In this document: positions 15,825 to 24,834 of the stretch, one piece after another
How the letters are laid out: every line of letters starts with the position of its first letter
How positions within the stretch are numbered: the stretch's first letter is position 1
Assembly: GCA_964618845.1 (NCBI GenBank)
Contig: CAZUCU010000001.1
Coordinates: forward strand, 1-64,000
Direction: 5' to 3'
From: CAZUCU01 sp964618845
Lineage (GTDB): Bacteria > Patescibacteriota > Minisyncoccia > Phycocordibacterales > JAACPR01
DNA: 64,000 bases
Made by a program: the position numbers and the translations under genes
Notes under the pieces: model-generated
Database searches by the model: none
What the model was told of the DNA's origin: nothing
What the model saw: the letters and a program-made list of their open reading frames with translations, nothing else

Positions 15825-15883
15825 AAGGAGTAAGAAGTGAAAAGTGGGAAGAATTTGCTTCTCGCTTCTCGCTTCTCGCTTTT
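15825..15883 (+). repeat. Purine/pyrimidine word repeats in the dnaK leader
   Basis: A purine-rich stretch (15825-15851, with GAGTAAGAAGTGAAAAG) is followed by a pyrimidine-rich one with three TCGCTTC units (15857-15883). They can pair into an imperfect hairpin in the dnaK 5' leader. It is the same word family as in mnmA. Confidence 0.6.
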
Positions 15884-15897
15884 AACTTTAAATATAT

Positions 15898-17796
15898 ATG
15901 TCAAAAATTTTAGGTATTGATTTAGGAACAACAAATTGTGCAATGGCAATAATGATTGCTGGGAATCCAGAAATTATTGAAAATACTGAAGGAAACAGAA
16001 CAACCCCTTCGGTTGTTGCCATATCAAAAAATAATGAGAGATTGGTTGGTCAAACCGCAAAAAGACAATCAGTGACAAATCCCAAAAATACAATTTTCGG
16101 CATAAAGAGGTTTATTGGTCATTCTCATGACGATCAATCGATTTTAAAAGACAAGGAAACTGTTCCTTTTGAAATTTTAAAATCTAATAATGGTGGAGTT
16201 ACAGTAAAAATGCAAAATAAAGAATATCGACCAGAGGAAATCTCTGCTATGATTTTACAAAAATTAAAACAAGATGCAGAAGCAAAAACAGGAGAAAAAA
16301 TTACAGAAGCAATAATTACAGTTCCGGCATATTTTAATGATTCTCAAAGACAGGCCACAAAAGATGCGGGTAAAATTGCAGGACTTGAAGTTAAAAGAAT
16401 TATTAATGAACCAACGGCAGCGGCTCTTGCATATGGTTTTAATAAAAAGAAAAATGAGCAAATTATTGTTTTTGATTTTGGTGGAGGAACTTTTGATGTT
16501 TCTGTTTTGGAAGTGGGAGACGATGTCATTGAAGTAAAATCAACAGATGGTGATTCTCATATGGGTGGAAAAGATATTGATCAAAAAATTATAAAATGGA
16601 TTATTGATGAATTTAAAAAACAAACAGCAATAAACCTTTCTGGTGATCCGCTTGCAATGCAACGACTTTATGAAGAAGCAGAGAAAGCAAAGATTGAACT
16701 TTCAACGGCACAAGAAACCGAAATAAACATTCCTTTTATTGCGTCAGGACCAAATGGACCAGAGCACTTGGTTTTAAAATTTTCACGAGCTAAACTTGAA
16801 GAATTATCAAATGAATTTATAGAGAGAGCAATTGAAATCACAAAAAGAGCAATGGAAGCTTCTCCATTTAAAATTTCGGATATTGATGAAATAGTGTTGG
16901 TGGGAGGTCAAACAAGAATGCCAAAAATCCAAGAAGAAGTAAAAAAACTTTTTAATGGAAAAGAACCAAATAAATCAATTAATCCAGATGAAGTGGTAGC
17001 TCTTGGAGCAGCACTTCAGGGGGGGATTATGCAAGGAGATGTAAAAGATGTTTTACTTCTTGATGTTATTCCACTTTCACTTGGTATTGAAACACTCGGA
17101 GGAGTTGCAACAAAATTAATTGATAGAAATACAACAATTCCTGCATCAAAATCTCAAATTTTTTCAACCGCAGCAGACAATCAAACTCAAGTAGAGATCC
17201 ATATTGTTCAAGGGGAACGAGCAATGGCATCTGACAATAAATCTCTTGGAAGATTTATTTTGGATGGAATTCCACCAGCACGAAGAGGCATGCCACAAGT
17301 AGAAGTTACTTTTGATATTGATGCAAACGGAATTTTGAAAGTTTCTGCCAAAGATAAGGCGACAAACAAAGAACAATCGATTAGAATCGAAGCGAGATCA
17401 GGTCTTAGTGAAGCTGATATAAAGAAAATGCAAGACGAAGCCACAATACATGCCAGTGAAGACGAAAAGAAAAAAACACTTATTGAAAAGAAAAATTTGG
17501 CAGAGCAAATGGTCTATACTGCAGAAAAAACTTTAAAAGATGGTGAAGAAAAAATTAAATCAGAAACAAAAACTGAAGTTGAAGAAAAAATTAAAAATTT
17601 GAAAGAAAAATTAAATTCTGAAAATGTTGATGAACTTCAAAAACTTACAGAAGAACTTTCTGCATCACTTCAAAAAGCAGGCACAGAGATGTATTCTAAC
17701 CAAGGTTCAGAGAATAATGCTCAGAGATCAGATAAAAATGACAATGTAAAGGAAGCGGAGGTTGAACGCGAAGATAAAAACGACGAAAATAAATAA
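15898..17796 (+). CDS. dnaK: Chaperone DnaK (Hsp70)
   Basis: ATP-driven protein folding chaperone of 632 residues, a normal length. The nucleotide-binding domain shows [13 protein letters not shown] at residues 5-17, [17 protein letters not shown] and [13 protein letters not shown]. The substrate-binding domain starts after [14 protein letters not shown]. The tail is acidic and low-complexity, without the EEVD or EEVKK ending of some homologues. A dedicated consensus promoter and an unusual 85-base leader suggest separate control. dnaJ follows closely. Confidence 0.97.
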   Translation: MSKILGIDLGTTNCAMAIMIAGNPEIIENTEGNRTTPSVVAISKNNERLVGQTAKRQSVTNPKNTIFGIKRFIGHSHDDQSILKDKETVPFEILKSNNGGVTVKMQNKEYRPEEISAMILQKLKQDAEAKTGEKITEAIITVPAYFNDSQRQATKDAGKIAGLEVKRIINEPTAAALAYGFNKKKNEQIIVFDFGGGTFDVSVLEVGDDVIEVKSTDGDSHMGGKDIDQKIIKWIIDEFKKQTAINLSGDPLAMQRLYEEAEKAKIELSTAQETEINIPFIASGPNGPEHLVLKFSRAKLEELSNEFIERAIEITKRAMEASPFKISDIDEIVLVGGQTRMPKIQEEVKKLFNGKEPNKSINPDEVVALGAALQGGIMQGDVKDVLLLDVIPLSLGIETLGGVATKLIDRNTTIPASKSQIFSTAADNQTQVEIHIVQGERAMASDNKSLGRFILDGIPPARRGMPQVEVTFDIDANGILKVSAKDKATNKEQSIRIEARSGLSEADIKKMQDEATIHASEDEKKKTLIEKKNLAEQMVYTAEKTLKDGEEKIKSETKTEVEEKIKNLKEKLNSENVDELQKLTEELSASLQKAGTEMYSNQGSENNAQRSDKNDNVKEAEVEREDKNDENK

Positions 17797-17830
17797 TTCT
17801 ATTAACTGATCATTGAAAACCGATTATTTC

Positions 17831-18688
17831 ATGTCAAAAGACTACTACAAAATTTTAGGTATAAACAAAAACGCTTCCAAAGAAGAGGTAAAAAAAGCTT
17901 TTCGCAAACTTGCTTTGGAACACCATCCAGATAAGGGGGGGAGTGAAGCAAAATTCAAAGAAATAAATGAGGCATATTCTGTATTGTCAGATGATAAAAA
18001 ACGTGCTCAATATGATCAATTTGGAACGGCTGATTTTAATGGTTTCAATGCTGGTCAGGGCTTTAGTGGATTTGATTTTTCTGGATTTGGACAAAATGGA
18101 CAAGGATTTGAATTTGATTTGGGTGATATTTTCAACCAATTTTTTGGTGGAGGTTTTAGAAGACAGAGAAAAGGTTCAAACATCCAAGTTGATTTAGATC
18201 TTGATTTTAAAGAGTCAATTCTTGGAGTAAAAAAGAAAATTTCTTTTTATAAAAATAGATCTGATAAAAAAACAGAACTTGAAGTAAAAATTCCAGCAGG
18301 TGTTGATAATGGAGAAGTTTTAAAAATTAGAGGAGAAGGAGAACCAATAGAAGATGGCCAACCCGGAGATCTTTATGTTGCTATTCATGTAAAAACACAC
18401 CCAAAAATACACAAAAGAGGTGTACATTTAGTTCAAGCCCTTGAAATTTCTATTTCCGAAGCAATTTTGGGAACCAAAAAAGAGATTGAAACTATAGATG
18501 GTAAATTAAAAATTAAAATACCACCAGGATCTAACACAGGCGATATTTTGAAAGTAAAAGGGGAAGGAGTAAAAATCTCTGAATATAAAAGAGGAGATAT
18601 GTTAGTTGGAATAAAAGTCAATATTCCAGATAAGGTTTCAGGAAAAGTTAAAAAGATACTTGAAGAATTAGATAAAGAAGGTTTATAA
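17831..18688 (+). CDS. DnaJ-type co-chaperone without zinc finger (CbpA-like)
   Basis: Stimulates DnaK ATPase. The start is placed at ATG 17831 ([11 protein letters not shown]) rather than the in-frame TTG at 17813, because the J domain begins directly there. The J domain (residues 1-65) has the HPD motif in EHHPDKGG, followed by a Gly/Phe-rich region (about 70-115) and two C-terminal beta domains ([15 protein letters not shown] and [14 protein letters not shown]). The four CxxCxGxG zinc repeats of canonical DnaJ are absent, as in CbpA and class B Hsp40. Length is 285 residues. Confidence 0.93.
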   Translation: MSKDYYKILGINKNASKEEVKKAFRKLALEHHPDKGGSEAKFKEINEAYSVLSDDKKRAQYDQFGTADFNGFNAGQGFSGFDFSGFGQNGQGFEFDLGDIFNQFFGGGFRRQRKGSNIQVDLDLDFKESILGVKKKISFYKNRSDKKTELEVKIPAGVDNGEVLKIRGEGEPIEDGQPGDLYVAIHVKTHPKIHKRGVHLVQALEISISEAILGTKKEIETIDGKLKIKIPPGSNTGDILKVKGEGVKISEYKRGDMLVGIKVNIPDKVSGKVKKILEELDKEGL

Positions 18689-18695
18689 TATAATT

Positions 18696-19160
18696 ATGTC
18701 TATCGGTTTTTTAACTCTTGATATTATAATTATTTTAATCATTTTTATTGGGTCTTTTATTTATTCTTTTAATGCAGGAAAAAAAGAAGTTGTAAAATTA
18801 ATTTTTCCAATTTATATAACTCTTTTGATATTTTCTAATTTAAAATTTTCTGCACTAAAAGATAATACAACAATGATTTTAACATTTGTTGTTATTTATT
18901 TAATATTAATGTTTTTACTTCGTAAAAATTTTACAGCTCCATCAAATCATTCTGGTAGCAGAAAATTTTTTGATAGTCTGTTTATTAGTATTGCGGCAGT
19001 TTTTATGCTTTTGGTTATTTACTATAAAATATTACCAATAAGTGAATTTTATAATTTAAAACTTCCGTTTAGTGGATTCTTGATTCAAAAAATCCCTTCT
19101 TATATAAGTTTATTAGTTCCAATATTTGCAATATTTATAACCAATAGAAGAGACGACTAA
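18696..19160 (+). CDS. Multi-pass membrane protein, CvpA-like
   Basis: Protein of 154 residues with about four membrane segments (residues 5-26, 31-50, 58-77 and 92-112) and a hydrophobic C-terminal pair. Size and layout recall the CvpA/colicin V production family but no decisive motif is seen. A TATAAT at 18684-18689 overlaps the dnaJ stop, with the ATG 6 bases later, so it can be transcribed on its own. Confidence 0.55.
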   Translation: MSIGFLTLDIIIILIIFIGSFIYSFNAGKKEVVKLIFPIYITLLIFSNLKFSALKDNTTMILTFVVIYLILMFLLRKNFTAPSNHSGSRKFFDSLFISIAAVFMLLVIYYKILPISEFYNLKLPFSGFLIQKIPSYISLLVPIFAIFITNRRDD

Positions 19161-19162
19161 CA

Positions 19163-19191
19163 TTTACAATAAAAAAGATTAGGTATATATT
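19163..19191 (+). promoter_or_regulatory. Promoter of the small 19.2 kb transcript
   Basis: TTTACA at 19163-19168, 17-base spacer, TATATT at 19186-19191. Transcription would begin near 19198 and end at the strong terminator at 19382-19423, defining a unit of about 225 bases. Confidence 0.55.
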
Positions 19192-19226
19192 TAAAAACGG
19201 TATGAAGATTAGATACCATCTGGTTA

Positions 19227-19409
19227 ATGGCGTTCCTCAAAGGAAAAAAGAAGAAGAAATCGAAATCCGGGGAAAAACGGAAAAATACAAAAAACCTCGG
19301 AATCGCCGAGAACGCTTTCGCCACCACCCAAGTGGCAGATTTCTTCCGCATTTTTCCTTTGTTAGGTAGCCTCCAGTTTGTGCCCCACATCATGTCGTCA
19401 TCAACATGA
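19227..19409 (+). CDS. Small basic protein or short structured RNA, GC-richer cassette
   Basis: A 60-codon frame with a Lys-rich start (KGKKKKKSKSGEKRKN) and a hydrophobic patch. Codons ending in C or G are frequent (ctc, atc, gcc, acc), unlike the surrounding AT-rich genes but like the cassettes at 42.4, 47.0 and 48.2 kb. It is bounded by its own promoter and a perfect terminator. No Shine-Dalgarno precedes the ATG, and the stop codon falls inside the terminator stem, so a non-coding RNA is a real alternative. No family recognised. Confidence 0.45.
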   Translation: MAFLKGKKKKKSKSGEKRKNTKNLGIAENAFATTQVADFFRIFPLLGSLQFVPHIMSSST

Positions 19410-19423
19410 TGTGGGGCCTTTTT
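19382..19423 (+). terminator. Rho-independent terminator
   Basis: Perfect 14-base stem GCCCCACATCATGT (19382-19395) with its complement at 19404-19417, 8-base loop, followed by a T-run. Confidence 0.92.
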
Positions 19424-19455
19424 AAATAAAAGATATTTTTAAAATACTATTTTTT

Positions 19456-19464
19456 TGATATGAT
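19456..19464 (+). promoter_or_regulatory. Extended -10 of trpS
   Basis: TGATATGAT with the hexamer at 19459-19464; ATG at 19471 after 6 bases, the leaderless geometry. Confidence 0.6.
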
Positions 19465-19470
19465 AAACAT

Positions 19471-20439
19471 ATGAAAAGAAAATTAGTTACAGGTATAAAA
19501 CCTACTGGAAAGCCCCATCTGGGAAATTATTTTGGGGTTTTAAAAAGATTAAAGTCCTATCAAGAAGAATATGATTGTCGAATTTTTATTGCTGATTTAC
19601 ATGCTTTGACGTCAGTTTCAAACAAAAAAGAATTGGAAGAAAATATTTTTGATTTAATGGTGATGTATTTGGCGATTGGTTTAGATCCTTCCAAAACTAT
19701 CTTGTATAGACAATCAGATATTTCGCAAGTTTCAGAACTCTCTTGGATTTTTGGTTCGCTTGCAACTATGCCATATTTAATGAGATCTCATTCATTCAAA
19801 GATGCTGAAGCCAAAAATAAAGAAATTAATGTTGCTACTTTTTCATATCCGCTTTTGATGGCTTCGGATATTTTGCTTAGTGATGCGGATGTAGTTCCTA
19901 TAGGCAAAGATCAAAAACAGCACGTTGAAATCACCAGAGACATGGCAAGAAAATTTAATCAAACTTTTGGAGAAACCTTCAAAGAACCAGAGGAATTAAT
20001 AGAAAAAGAAACAGAAACAATTATTGGAACAGATGGACAAAAAATGAGTAAAAGTTATGACAATGTTATTCCGCTTTTTGCATCACCTGACGAAATTAAA
20101 AAAATTGTAATGAGTATTCCAACCGATTCCAAAGGTATTGATGAGCCAAAAGATCCTGATAATAACCTGCTTTTTCAAGTTCATTCCATGATACTTATGA
20201 GTAATGCTGATAAAAGGGCCCTGCGGGCCAAATATGAGGCTCCTGGGCTTAGTTATAAGGTAGCAAAAGAAGATTTAATACGAGATTTGGACGCTCTTAT
20301 TGCACCACTTCGTGCAGAAAAACAAAAACGGGAAGGGAATAGAAGTAAAGTATTAAAGATTTATAAAAAAGGAGGAGAGAAAATGAAGAAAATTGCGGAG
20401 AAAAAGATGGTAGAAATTCGATCTAAAGTTGGGTTGTAG
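19471..20439 (+). CDS. trpS: Tryptophanyl-tRNA synthetase
   Basis: Class I synthetase charging tRNA-Trp; 322 residues, normal length. The HIGH-equivalent KPTGKPHLGNYFG is at residues 11-23, and the KMSKS loop is exact (KMSKSYDN near residue 190). GKDQKQHVEITRDMA marks the Trp-binding region. It is monocistronic. A REP-like palindrome begins right after the stop codon. Confidence 0.96.
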   Translation: MKRKLVTGIKPTGKPHLGNYFGVLKRLKSYQEEYDCRIFIADLHALTSVSNKKELEENIFDLMVMYLAIGLDPSKTILYRQSDISQVSELSWIFGSLATMPYLMRSHSFKDAEAKNKEINVATFSYPLLMASDILLSDADVVPIGKDQKQHVEITRDMARKFNQTFGETFKEPEELIEKETETIIGTDGQKMSKSYDNVIPLFASPDEIKKIVMSIPTDSKGIDEPKDPDNNLLFQVHSMILMSNADKRALRAKYEAPGLSYKVAKEDLIRDLDALIAPLRAEKQKREGNRSKVLKIYKKGGEKMKKIAEKKMVEIRSKVGL

Positions 20440-20440
20440 A

Positions 20441-20528
20441 CCGTCATTCCCAAAACTATATAGAGAATCTACACTTAGTAAAATAATGCTTAAAAAGCAC
20501 GGACCTCCGATATTGCTTCGGAGGTGAC
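20441..20528. repeat. REP-like palindromic element, copy 1
   Basis: Opens with CGTCATTCCC and closes with a hairpin ACCTCCGA (20503-20510) to TCGGAGGT (20518-20525) and GGTGAC. Its 3' part matches the element at 46241-46322 almost base for base. No T-run follows. Together with 20529-20617 it fills the gap between trpS and the MazF-like gene. Confidence 0.75.
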
Positions 20529-20617
20529 AACTCTTTTATATTTCTTTGTTTTAAAACTTCATAAATTCTTCAACATTTCTTTATCAGGATTTAACCTCTT
20601 TTTGATAGCATTGTTCT

Positions 20618-21004
20618 ATGCTAAAGGATTTTGATAGTTGGAATCTAATAAAGAAAAGAATAGACCTAGAAAATAGGGTACCTATTAGGGTTGGTGAGAT
20701 ATTTTGGTGTAAGCTTGGTCTAAATATTGGTGTTGAACAGAATGGAAACGAAAAAGAATTTACTAGACCAGTTATAATTATAAAAAAATTCTCAAATCAA
20801 ATTGTTTTAATTGCTCCATTAACAACCAAACCCCATAAAGGCAATTGGTATTTAGAAAAAGATATTCTTGGAATTAAACAACAAATAATCCTAAATCAAA
20901 TCAAACCAGTTGATGTTAAAAGGTTAACAAAAAGTTTGGGAGAGATATCTGAAAAAGAAGTTCAACTAATATTATATGAGTATTTTAAATTGCTTATTCT
21001 TTAA
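20618..21004 (+). CDS. MazF/PemK-like toxin-family protein
   Basis: Protein of 128 residues. RVGEIFWCKLGLNIGVEQNG, then FTRPVIIIKKFSN and IAPLTTKPHKG follow the MazF/PemK endoribonuclease pattern, and RLTKSLGEISEKEVQLI matches the C-terminal helix. MazF enzymes cut mRNA at short motifs. No antitoxin gene lies next to it on either side: upstream is a REP element, downstream a hairpin. It could be an orphan toxin, a tamed housekeeping version, or regulated in trans. The 30-residue N-terminal extension before VGEIFWC is unusual. Confidence 0.75.
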   Translation: MLKDFDSWNLIKKRIDLENRVPIRVGEIFWCKLGLNIGVEQNGNEKEFTRPVIIIKKFSNQIVLIAPLTTKPHKGNWYLEKDILGIKQQIILNQIKPVDVKRLTKSLGEISEKEVQLILYEYFKLLIL

Positions 21005-21010
21005 TGTATA

Positions 21011-21031
21011 AAGACCGCTTGTGGCGGTCTT
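21011..21031 (+). terminator. Hairpin after the MazF-like gene
   Basis: AAGACCGC (21011-21018) pairs perfectly with GCGGTCTT (21024-21031) five bases later. No long T-run follows, so termination is possible but not assured. The rest of 21032-21226 holds a second small hairpin (ATGGCGAAGCCAT near 21108) in GC-richer sequence. Confidence 0.5.
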
Positions 21032-21226
21032 CGGCTGGGTTACCCCAAACTGTATGTGTCACTATTATAACAAAATTATTTTGTCAAAGTCAACAAATGC
21101 CCCACAATGGCGAAGCCATCGCGGGGCTATAAATCACAAAATTTTTTGGGCAAAACTTGGATGGATTATGTGGGGGAGAGAGAGTTGAAAATTGAAAAAC
21201 AAGGATTTTTGTGGTATTTTATAGAT

Positions 21227-22126
21227 ATGAAAAAGTGGTTTGGCGGTATTATTTTGATAATTATTTGTATAGCTATTTGGGGTTATATTTTTTATTTACA
21301 AAAATCTAAATTTGATTTGGCTTACGTAGACACAAAAGGTCAGGTTTGGCTCAAAGATTTGAATGGTTTTAAAAAAGACTTGATGGTTGTTGATGAAGCT
21401 GATGAGCAAGACACAAAAATAGATACTCCTAGAACTATAAGTGTTTCACCTAATAATAAAATGATCGCAGTAGATTTATTTAGACAAAATAACTCCGAAA
21501 AAGGCGTTGCAATCTATGACATAAAATCAGCAAATATTAAATTTATAACTGAAGGTGAAATAGGTAATTTTGCATGGTCCCCTGATTCTAAGTATCTTCT
21601 AATGAATTCATATACATATGCAGACAAAATCTACTCAATTGAGTTTGGCGAATTAATTGAATTTCAGGAAGCTCCAAGATATAGACAAGACGGTGATTAC
21701 TCAGCAGAAAAGGCATTTTATCGTATGGTAAGTTGGGGAGAATCTGACCGAGCTTATTTTATGAAAATAAATTTAAATGATAATAGCCAACAAACTGTCT
21801 TATTTAATTTGATTACAAAAGAAGAAAAAGTAGTAGAAGATCTAAAAGAAACATCTTTTGATAAATTAAAACTAGCTTTTGGTTCTTTCGAGCCAAAACT
21901 TCTTGACTCTATGGACAATACCAAAAGTCCAAATGAACCTTTTTATCGTCGTCAAGAAAGACCAGGAAATAAAACACTTTGTGGATTTGAAAATAAAATA
22001 ATCTATCCAACAAAATCTTTGAAAGAAATTTTATACAGAGATTATTCTTTGGCTATTTTTGATACTAAGACACAGAAAACCAAAAGAATCGTTGAAAACA
22101 TAATAGACTATTCTTGTTTTTGGTAG
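21227..22126 (+). CDS. Membrane-anchored beta-propeller-like protein
   Basis: The start is set at ATG 21227 (MKKWFGGIILI), since a membrane anchor begins there; an upstream frame from 21107 reads through repeat-like sequence. The 299 residues hold one N-terminal membrane helix and an extracytoplasmic domain with blade-like phrases TISVSPNNKMIAVDLF, GVAIYDIKSANIKFI and NFAWSPDSKYLLM, as in TolB/WD40-type propellers. Ligand and role are unknown. It stands alone between repeat-rich gaps. Confidence 0.62.
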   Translation: MKKWFGGIILIIICIAIWGYIFYLQKSKFDLAYVDTKGQVWLKDLNGFKKDLMVVDEADEQDTKIDTPRTISVSPNNKMIAVDLFRQNNSEKGVAIYDIKSANIKFITEGEIGNFAWSPDSKYLLMNSYTYADKIYSIEFGELIEFQEAPRYRQDGDYSAEKAFYRMVSWGESDRAYFMKINLNDNSQQTVLFNLITKEEKVVEDLKETSFDKLKLAFGSFEPKLLDSMDNTKSPNEPFYRRQERPGNKTLCGFENKIIYPTKSLKEILYRDYSLAIFDTKTQKTKRIVENIIDYSCFW

Positions 22127-22336
22127 GAGTGGGAGCTGTGTCCCGCGTAACGAAGTGTAGTGGGATTGAAAATTAAAGAGAAAGAAAGTATAAATATAAC
22201 TATGAAAAAAACCAAAAAAATGAATTTATAAGAGTTACCACAGAACTTAAAAACGGAGTTTTCGTAACTTCAACTTCTACAATTGACCGTTAACGAACCC
22301 TTCCATTTGGGCTTATTCCTTCAAAATATAAATTTT
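22127..22336. other. Gene-free gap with hairpin fragments
   Basis: Begins with a GC-richer imperfect hairpin (TCCCGCGTAACGAAGTG to GTGGGA near 22140-22166) of the same general type as the mini-hairpins at 44.5 and 53.7 kb. The rest is AT-rich with no convincing gene or terminator. Confidence 0.4.
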
Positions 22337-22585
22337 TTATTTAGTCCATTTTCTAAAAGATTTAATCACTGCACCCAAAAGACTTCCTAATATATAAACT
22401 ACTATAAAACTTATTATGGCTGGAGGAAGAACGGTTGAAATAATAATCTTATAATAATTCCATAGATTCTCAGCACAAGAAAATTCACAAATTATTGTGC
22501 TGTCATAAACAATATATTTTCTTCTTAATTCTAACTTTCTAAATGCCCAAATGTCTGTTAAAATAAGCCTATAAATATGACACAA
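22337..22585 (-). CDS. Small single-pass membrane protein (tentative)
   Basis: An 82-codon frame. The C-terminal half is a convincing membrane segment followed by a basic tail (PPAIISFIVVYILGSLLGAV, then KSFRKW). The only conventional start is TTG at 22585, and no ATG exists in the frame, so the N-terminus is doubtful. It runs against scpA and overlaps the scpA promoter. Spurious translation of AT-rich DNA remains possible, but the amphipathic layout argues for a real small protein. Confidence 0.4.
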   Translation of the reverse strand: MCHIYRLILTDIWAFRKLELRRKYIVYDSTIICEFSCAENLWNYYKIIISTVLPPAIISFIVVYILGSLLGAVIKSFRKWTK

Positions 22586-22591
22586 GATTAA
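22556..22591 (+). promoter_or_regulatory. scpA promoter with a four-codon upstream frame
   Basis: TGTTAAAAT (hexamer 22559-22564) is followed by ATG-ACA-CAA-GAT-TAA at 22577-22591. The last base of its stop is the first base of the scpA ATG, a TAATG junction that would allow termination-reinitiation. Confidence 0.45.
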
Positions 22592-23328
22592 TGACAGAAA
22601 ATTATAAAATCAAAACCGAAAAGTTTGAAGGACCCCTTGATATACTTTTGGATATGATTGAGAGGAGAAAACTTCTAATCAATGATTTTTCTCTTTCAAA
22701 AATTACAGATGATTTTATAGATTATATTTCTAATTTAGGAAAAATATCCGCTTCCAAGATTTCAGATTTTTTGGTTGTTGCTTCAACTCTAATTTTAATT
22801 AAATCTCGGTCTCTTTTACCCACTTTAACATTAGGTGGAGATGAAGAAAAAGATATACAAGATTTAGGGATAAGATTAAATATTTTAAAAATTATAAAAG
22901 AAATTTCAATTTTTGTGGAATCGTCTTTTCAAAAGATAATCAGATTCCCCAAAAGACAAATCAAAATCTTAAAACCAAAATTTTCACCCACAAAAGAATT
23001 AAACTCTCATAACATGAGAATTATAATGCTCAGTATCATAAATACATTTCCTTCCTTTGAGGAAAAAAAAGAAGCAAGAATCAAAAAAACTATATCTTTA
23101 GAAGATACAATGAATAAGTTGATAAACAGAATAAGAAGTCATACCTCGATGTCTTTTTTTGAATTTTCTGGAAAAAAGACCAGAACAGAAAAAATAAATA
23201 TTTTGGTAAGTTTCTTGGCTGTGTTAGAGTTGGTAAAAAGAGGCCTATTAAAGGCTAATCAAAGTAACAAATATCATGATATTAATCTTGAATCAAACGA
23301 AATTAACATACCAAAATTTGGAATATGA
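22591..23328 (+). CDS. scpA: Segregation and condensation protein A
   Basis: Kleisin subunit of the bacterial condensin with SMC and ScpB. The 245 residues show the N-terminal signature KFEGPLDILLDMIERRKLLI and the C-terminal winged helix (NILVSFLAVLELVKRGLL). It overlaps scpB by four bases (ATGA), indicating translational coupling and stoichiometric production. SMC is not in the window. Confidence 0.94.
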   Translation: MTENYKIKTEKFEGPLDILLDMIERRKLLINDFSLSKITDDFIDYISNLGKISASKISDFLVVASTLILIKSRSLLPTLTLGGDEEKDIQDLGIRLNILKIIKEISIFVESSFQKIIRFPKRQIKILKPKFSPTKELNSHNMRIIMLSIINTFPSFEEKKEARIKKTISLEDTMNKLINRIRSHTSMSFFEFSGKKTRTEKINILVSFLAVLELVKRGLLKANQSNKYHDINLESNEINIPKFGI

Positions 23329-23870
23329 GTGAATTAGATAAAAAAATAGAAGCATTAATTTTTTATAAAGGGGAAGAAATAACTTTCAAAGAGCTTTCAA
23401 ATATTTTGGAAGTCAGCGAAGAAGAAATAAAAAATGGCGTTTTAAATATCAAAGAAAAAAATAAATATTCAGGGATAAAAATTTTGACAACAGACAATTC
23501 GGTTATGTTTACAACAGGTGAGGAAATTGCTCCAATAATAGAAAAATTAGAAAAAGAAGAATATGAAAAAGAATTATCCAAAGCATCACTTGAAACTTTA
23601 ACAATTATTCTTTATCGCGGACCAATAAAAAAAAGCATGGTTGATTATATAAGAGGAGCAAACTCTCAATTTACTCTTCGAAATTTATTAATCAAAGGTT
23701 TAATCGAAAAAGAAACGGATCCCAAAGACGAGAGGTCTTATCTTTATAAACCAACAATTGAACTTTTGCGATATATGAATATTTCTAATATCAAAGAATT
23801 ACAAGAATATAAAGAAATAAATGAAAAAATTGATAGTTTTATTAAAAATTCAGAAAAAGAAAATGGATGA
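23325..23870 (+). CDS. scpB: Segregation and condensation protein B
   Basis: Tandem winged-helix partner of ScpA. The 181 residues open with ELDKKIEALIFYKGEEITFKE and contain LSKASLETLTIILYRGPIKK, the family's central block, then RNLLIKGLIEKE. Overlaps scpA upstream and the dacA-like gene downstream, so the three are one transcription unit. Confidence 0.93.
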   Translation: MSELDKKIEALIFYKGEEITFKELSNILEVSEEEIKNGVLNIKEKNKYSGIKILTTDNSVMFTTGEEIAPIIEKLEKEEYEKELSKASLETLTIILYRGPIKKSMVDYIRGANSQFTLRNLLIKGLIEKETDPKDERSYLYKPTIELLRYMNISNIKELQEYKEINEKIDSFIKNSEKENG

Positions 23871-24795
23871 ACAAGAAAAAAAACAGAATAGAGATTTGTT
23901 TATACTTTTTTTATTTTTTTTGATTCCGCTTTTGATCCTTGCCTTCTCATTAATAATTAAGAATCCAAAAAATATAAATGAAGAAGCGACGAATAAAAAT
24001 CAAAAAGAATATGTTTTTGATACAAAAAATATAAAAGCAGAATCAATATTGGTAACCGAACTTAATACAGATAAAATTATTTTTAAAAAAAATGAGAAAG
24101 AAAAAAGGGCAATAGCTTCAATAACCAAATTGATGACAGTTTTAGTGGCAAGTGAAAAATTATCAACCAAAAATATAAATAATATAAAAATAAATGAAAA
24201 ACATTTAACGGCCTTTGGAGACTCAGGGTTATTGGTAGGACAAGTATGGAAGGTCAAAGATTTGATAGATTTTACTTTAATAACTTCATCAAATGACGGA
24301 GCAAAAGCCTTAGCATTATCTGCTTTTGAAAATGATGAAACATTATTTGTAAAAAATATGAATTTGTTTGCACAAAATTTGGGTTTACAAAATACTCATT
24401 TTGTCAATGAAACTGGATTAGATTTAATAGATAAAAATGAAGCAGGGGCCCTATCAACAGCAGAAGATATTACTAAAATATTAAAATTTATTGTATTAAA
24501 CGAAACAGATGTTTTTTCTGAATCAACAAAGGGAAATAAGAGGTTGACAGTCGGAGACAAAAATTATGAAATATCAAATACTAGCTCTGCCGTTGATATG
24601 CTTCCAGGAGCTATTATATCCAAAACAGGGTATACAGACCTCGCAGGAGGAAATTTAGCAATAGTAATTGATTTTGGGCTTAATAACCCTATATCCATAG
24701 TCATTTTAGGTTCTACAATGGAAGATAGAGATCAGGATATCATTAATTTATACAACCAAACAGCTAATTATTATGCTAAAAATATCAGGAAATAA
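23863..24795 (+). CDS. dacA: D-alanyl-D-alanine carboxypeptidase (serine peptidase S11)
   Basis: Trims the terminal D-Ala of peptidoglycan stem peptides outside the membrane. Start taken at ATG 23863, which overlaps the scpB stop by 8 bases; an in-frame ATG at 23821 would lengthen the overlap. An N-terminal membrane segment (about residues 11-30) is followed by SITKLM (Ser86-x-x-Lys89), SSND near residue 142 and KTGYTD near residue 254, the three active-site motifs. The C-terminal beta domain of PBP5 is missing, so anchoring relies on the N-terminal helix. Confidence 0.92.
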   Translation: MDEQEKKQNRDLFILFLFFLIPLLILAFSLIIKNPKNINEEATNKNQKEYVFDTKNIKAESILVTELNTDKIIFKKNEKEKRAIASITKLMTVLVASEKLSTKNINNIKINEKHLTAFGDSGLLVGQVWKVKDLIDFTLITSSNDGAKALALSAFENDETLFVKNMNLFAQNLGLQNTHFVNETGLDLIDKNEAGALSTAEDITKILKFIVLNETDVFSESTKGNKRLTVGDKNYEISNTSSAVDMLPGAIISKTGYTDLAGGNLAIVIDFGLNNPISIVILGSTMEDRDQDIINLYNQTANYYAKNIRK

Positions 24796-24818
24796 TCTTT
24801 AGTTTTTTTTATTTTTTC

Positions 24819-24827
24819 TGTTAAAAT
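24819..24827 (+). promoter_or_regulatory. Extended -10 of mraY
   Basis: TGTTAAAAT, hexamer at 24822-24827, ATG at 24835 after 7 bases. Leaderless geometry. Confidence 0.6.
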
Positions 24828-24834
24828 AACCTCC

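Noticed and set aside
15707..15949. Minus-strand frame over the dnaK leader
   Set aside because: It translates the TCGCTTC repeats and opposes grpE and dnaK; there is no start signal.
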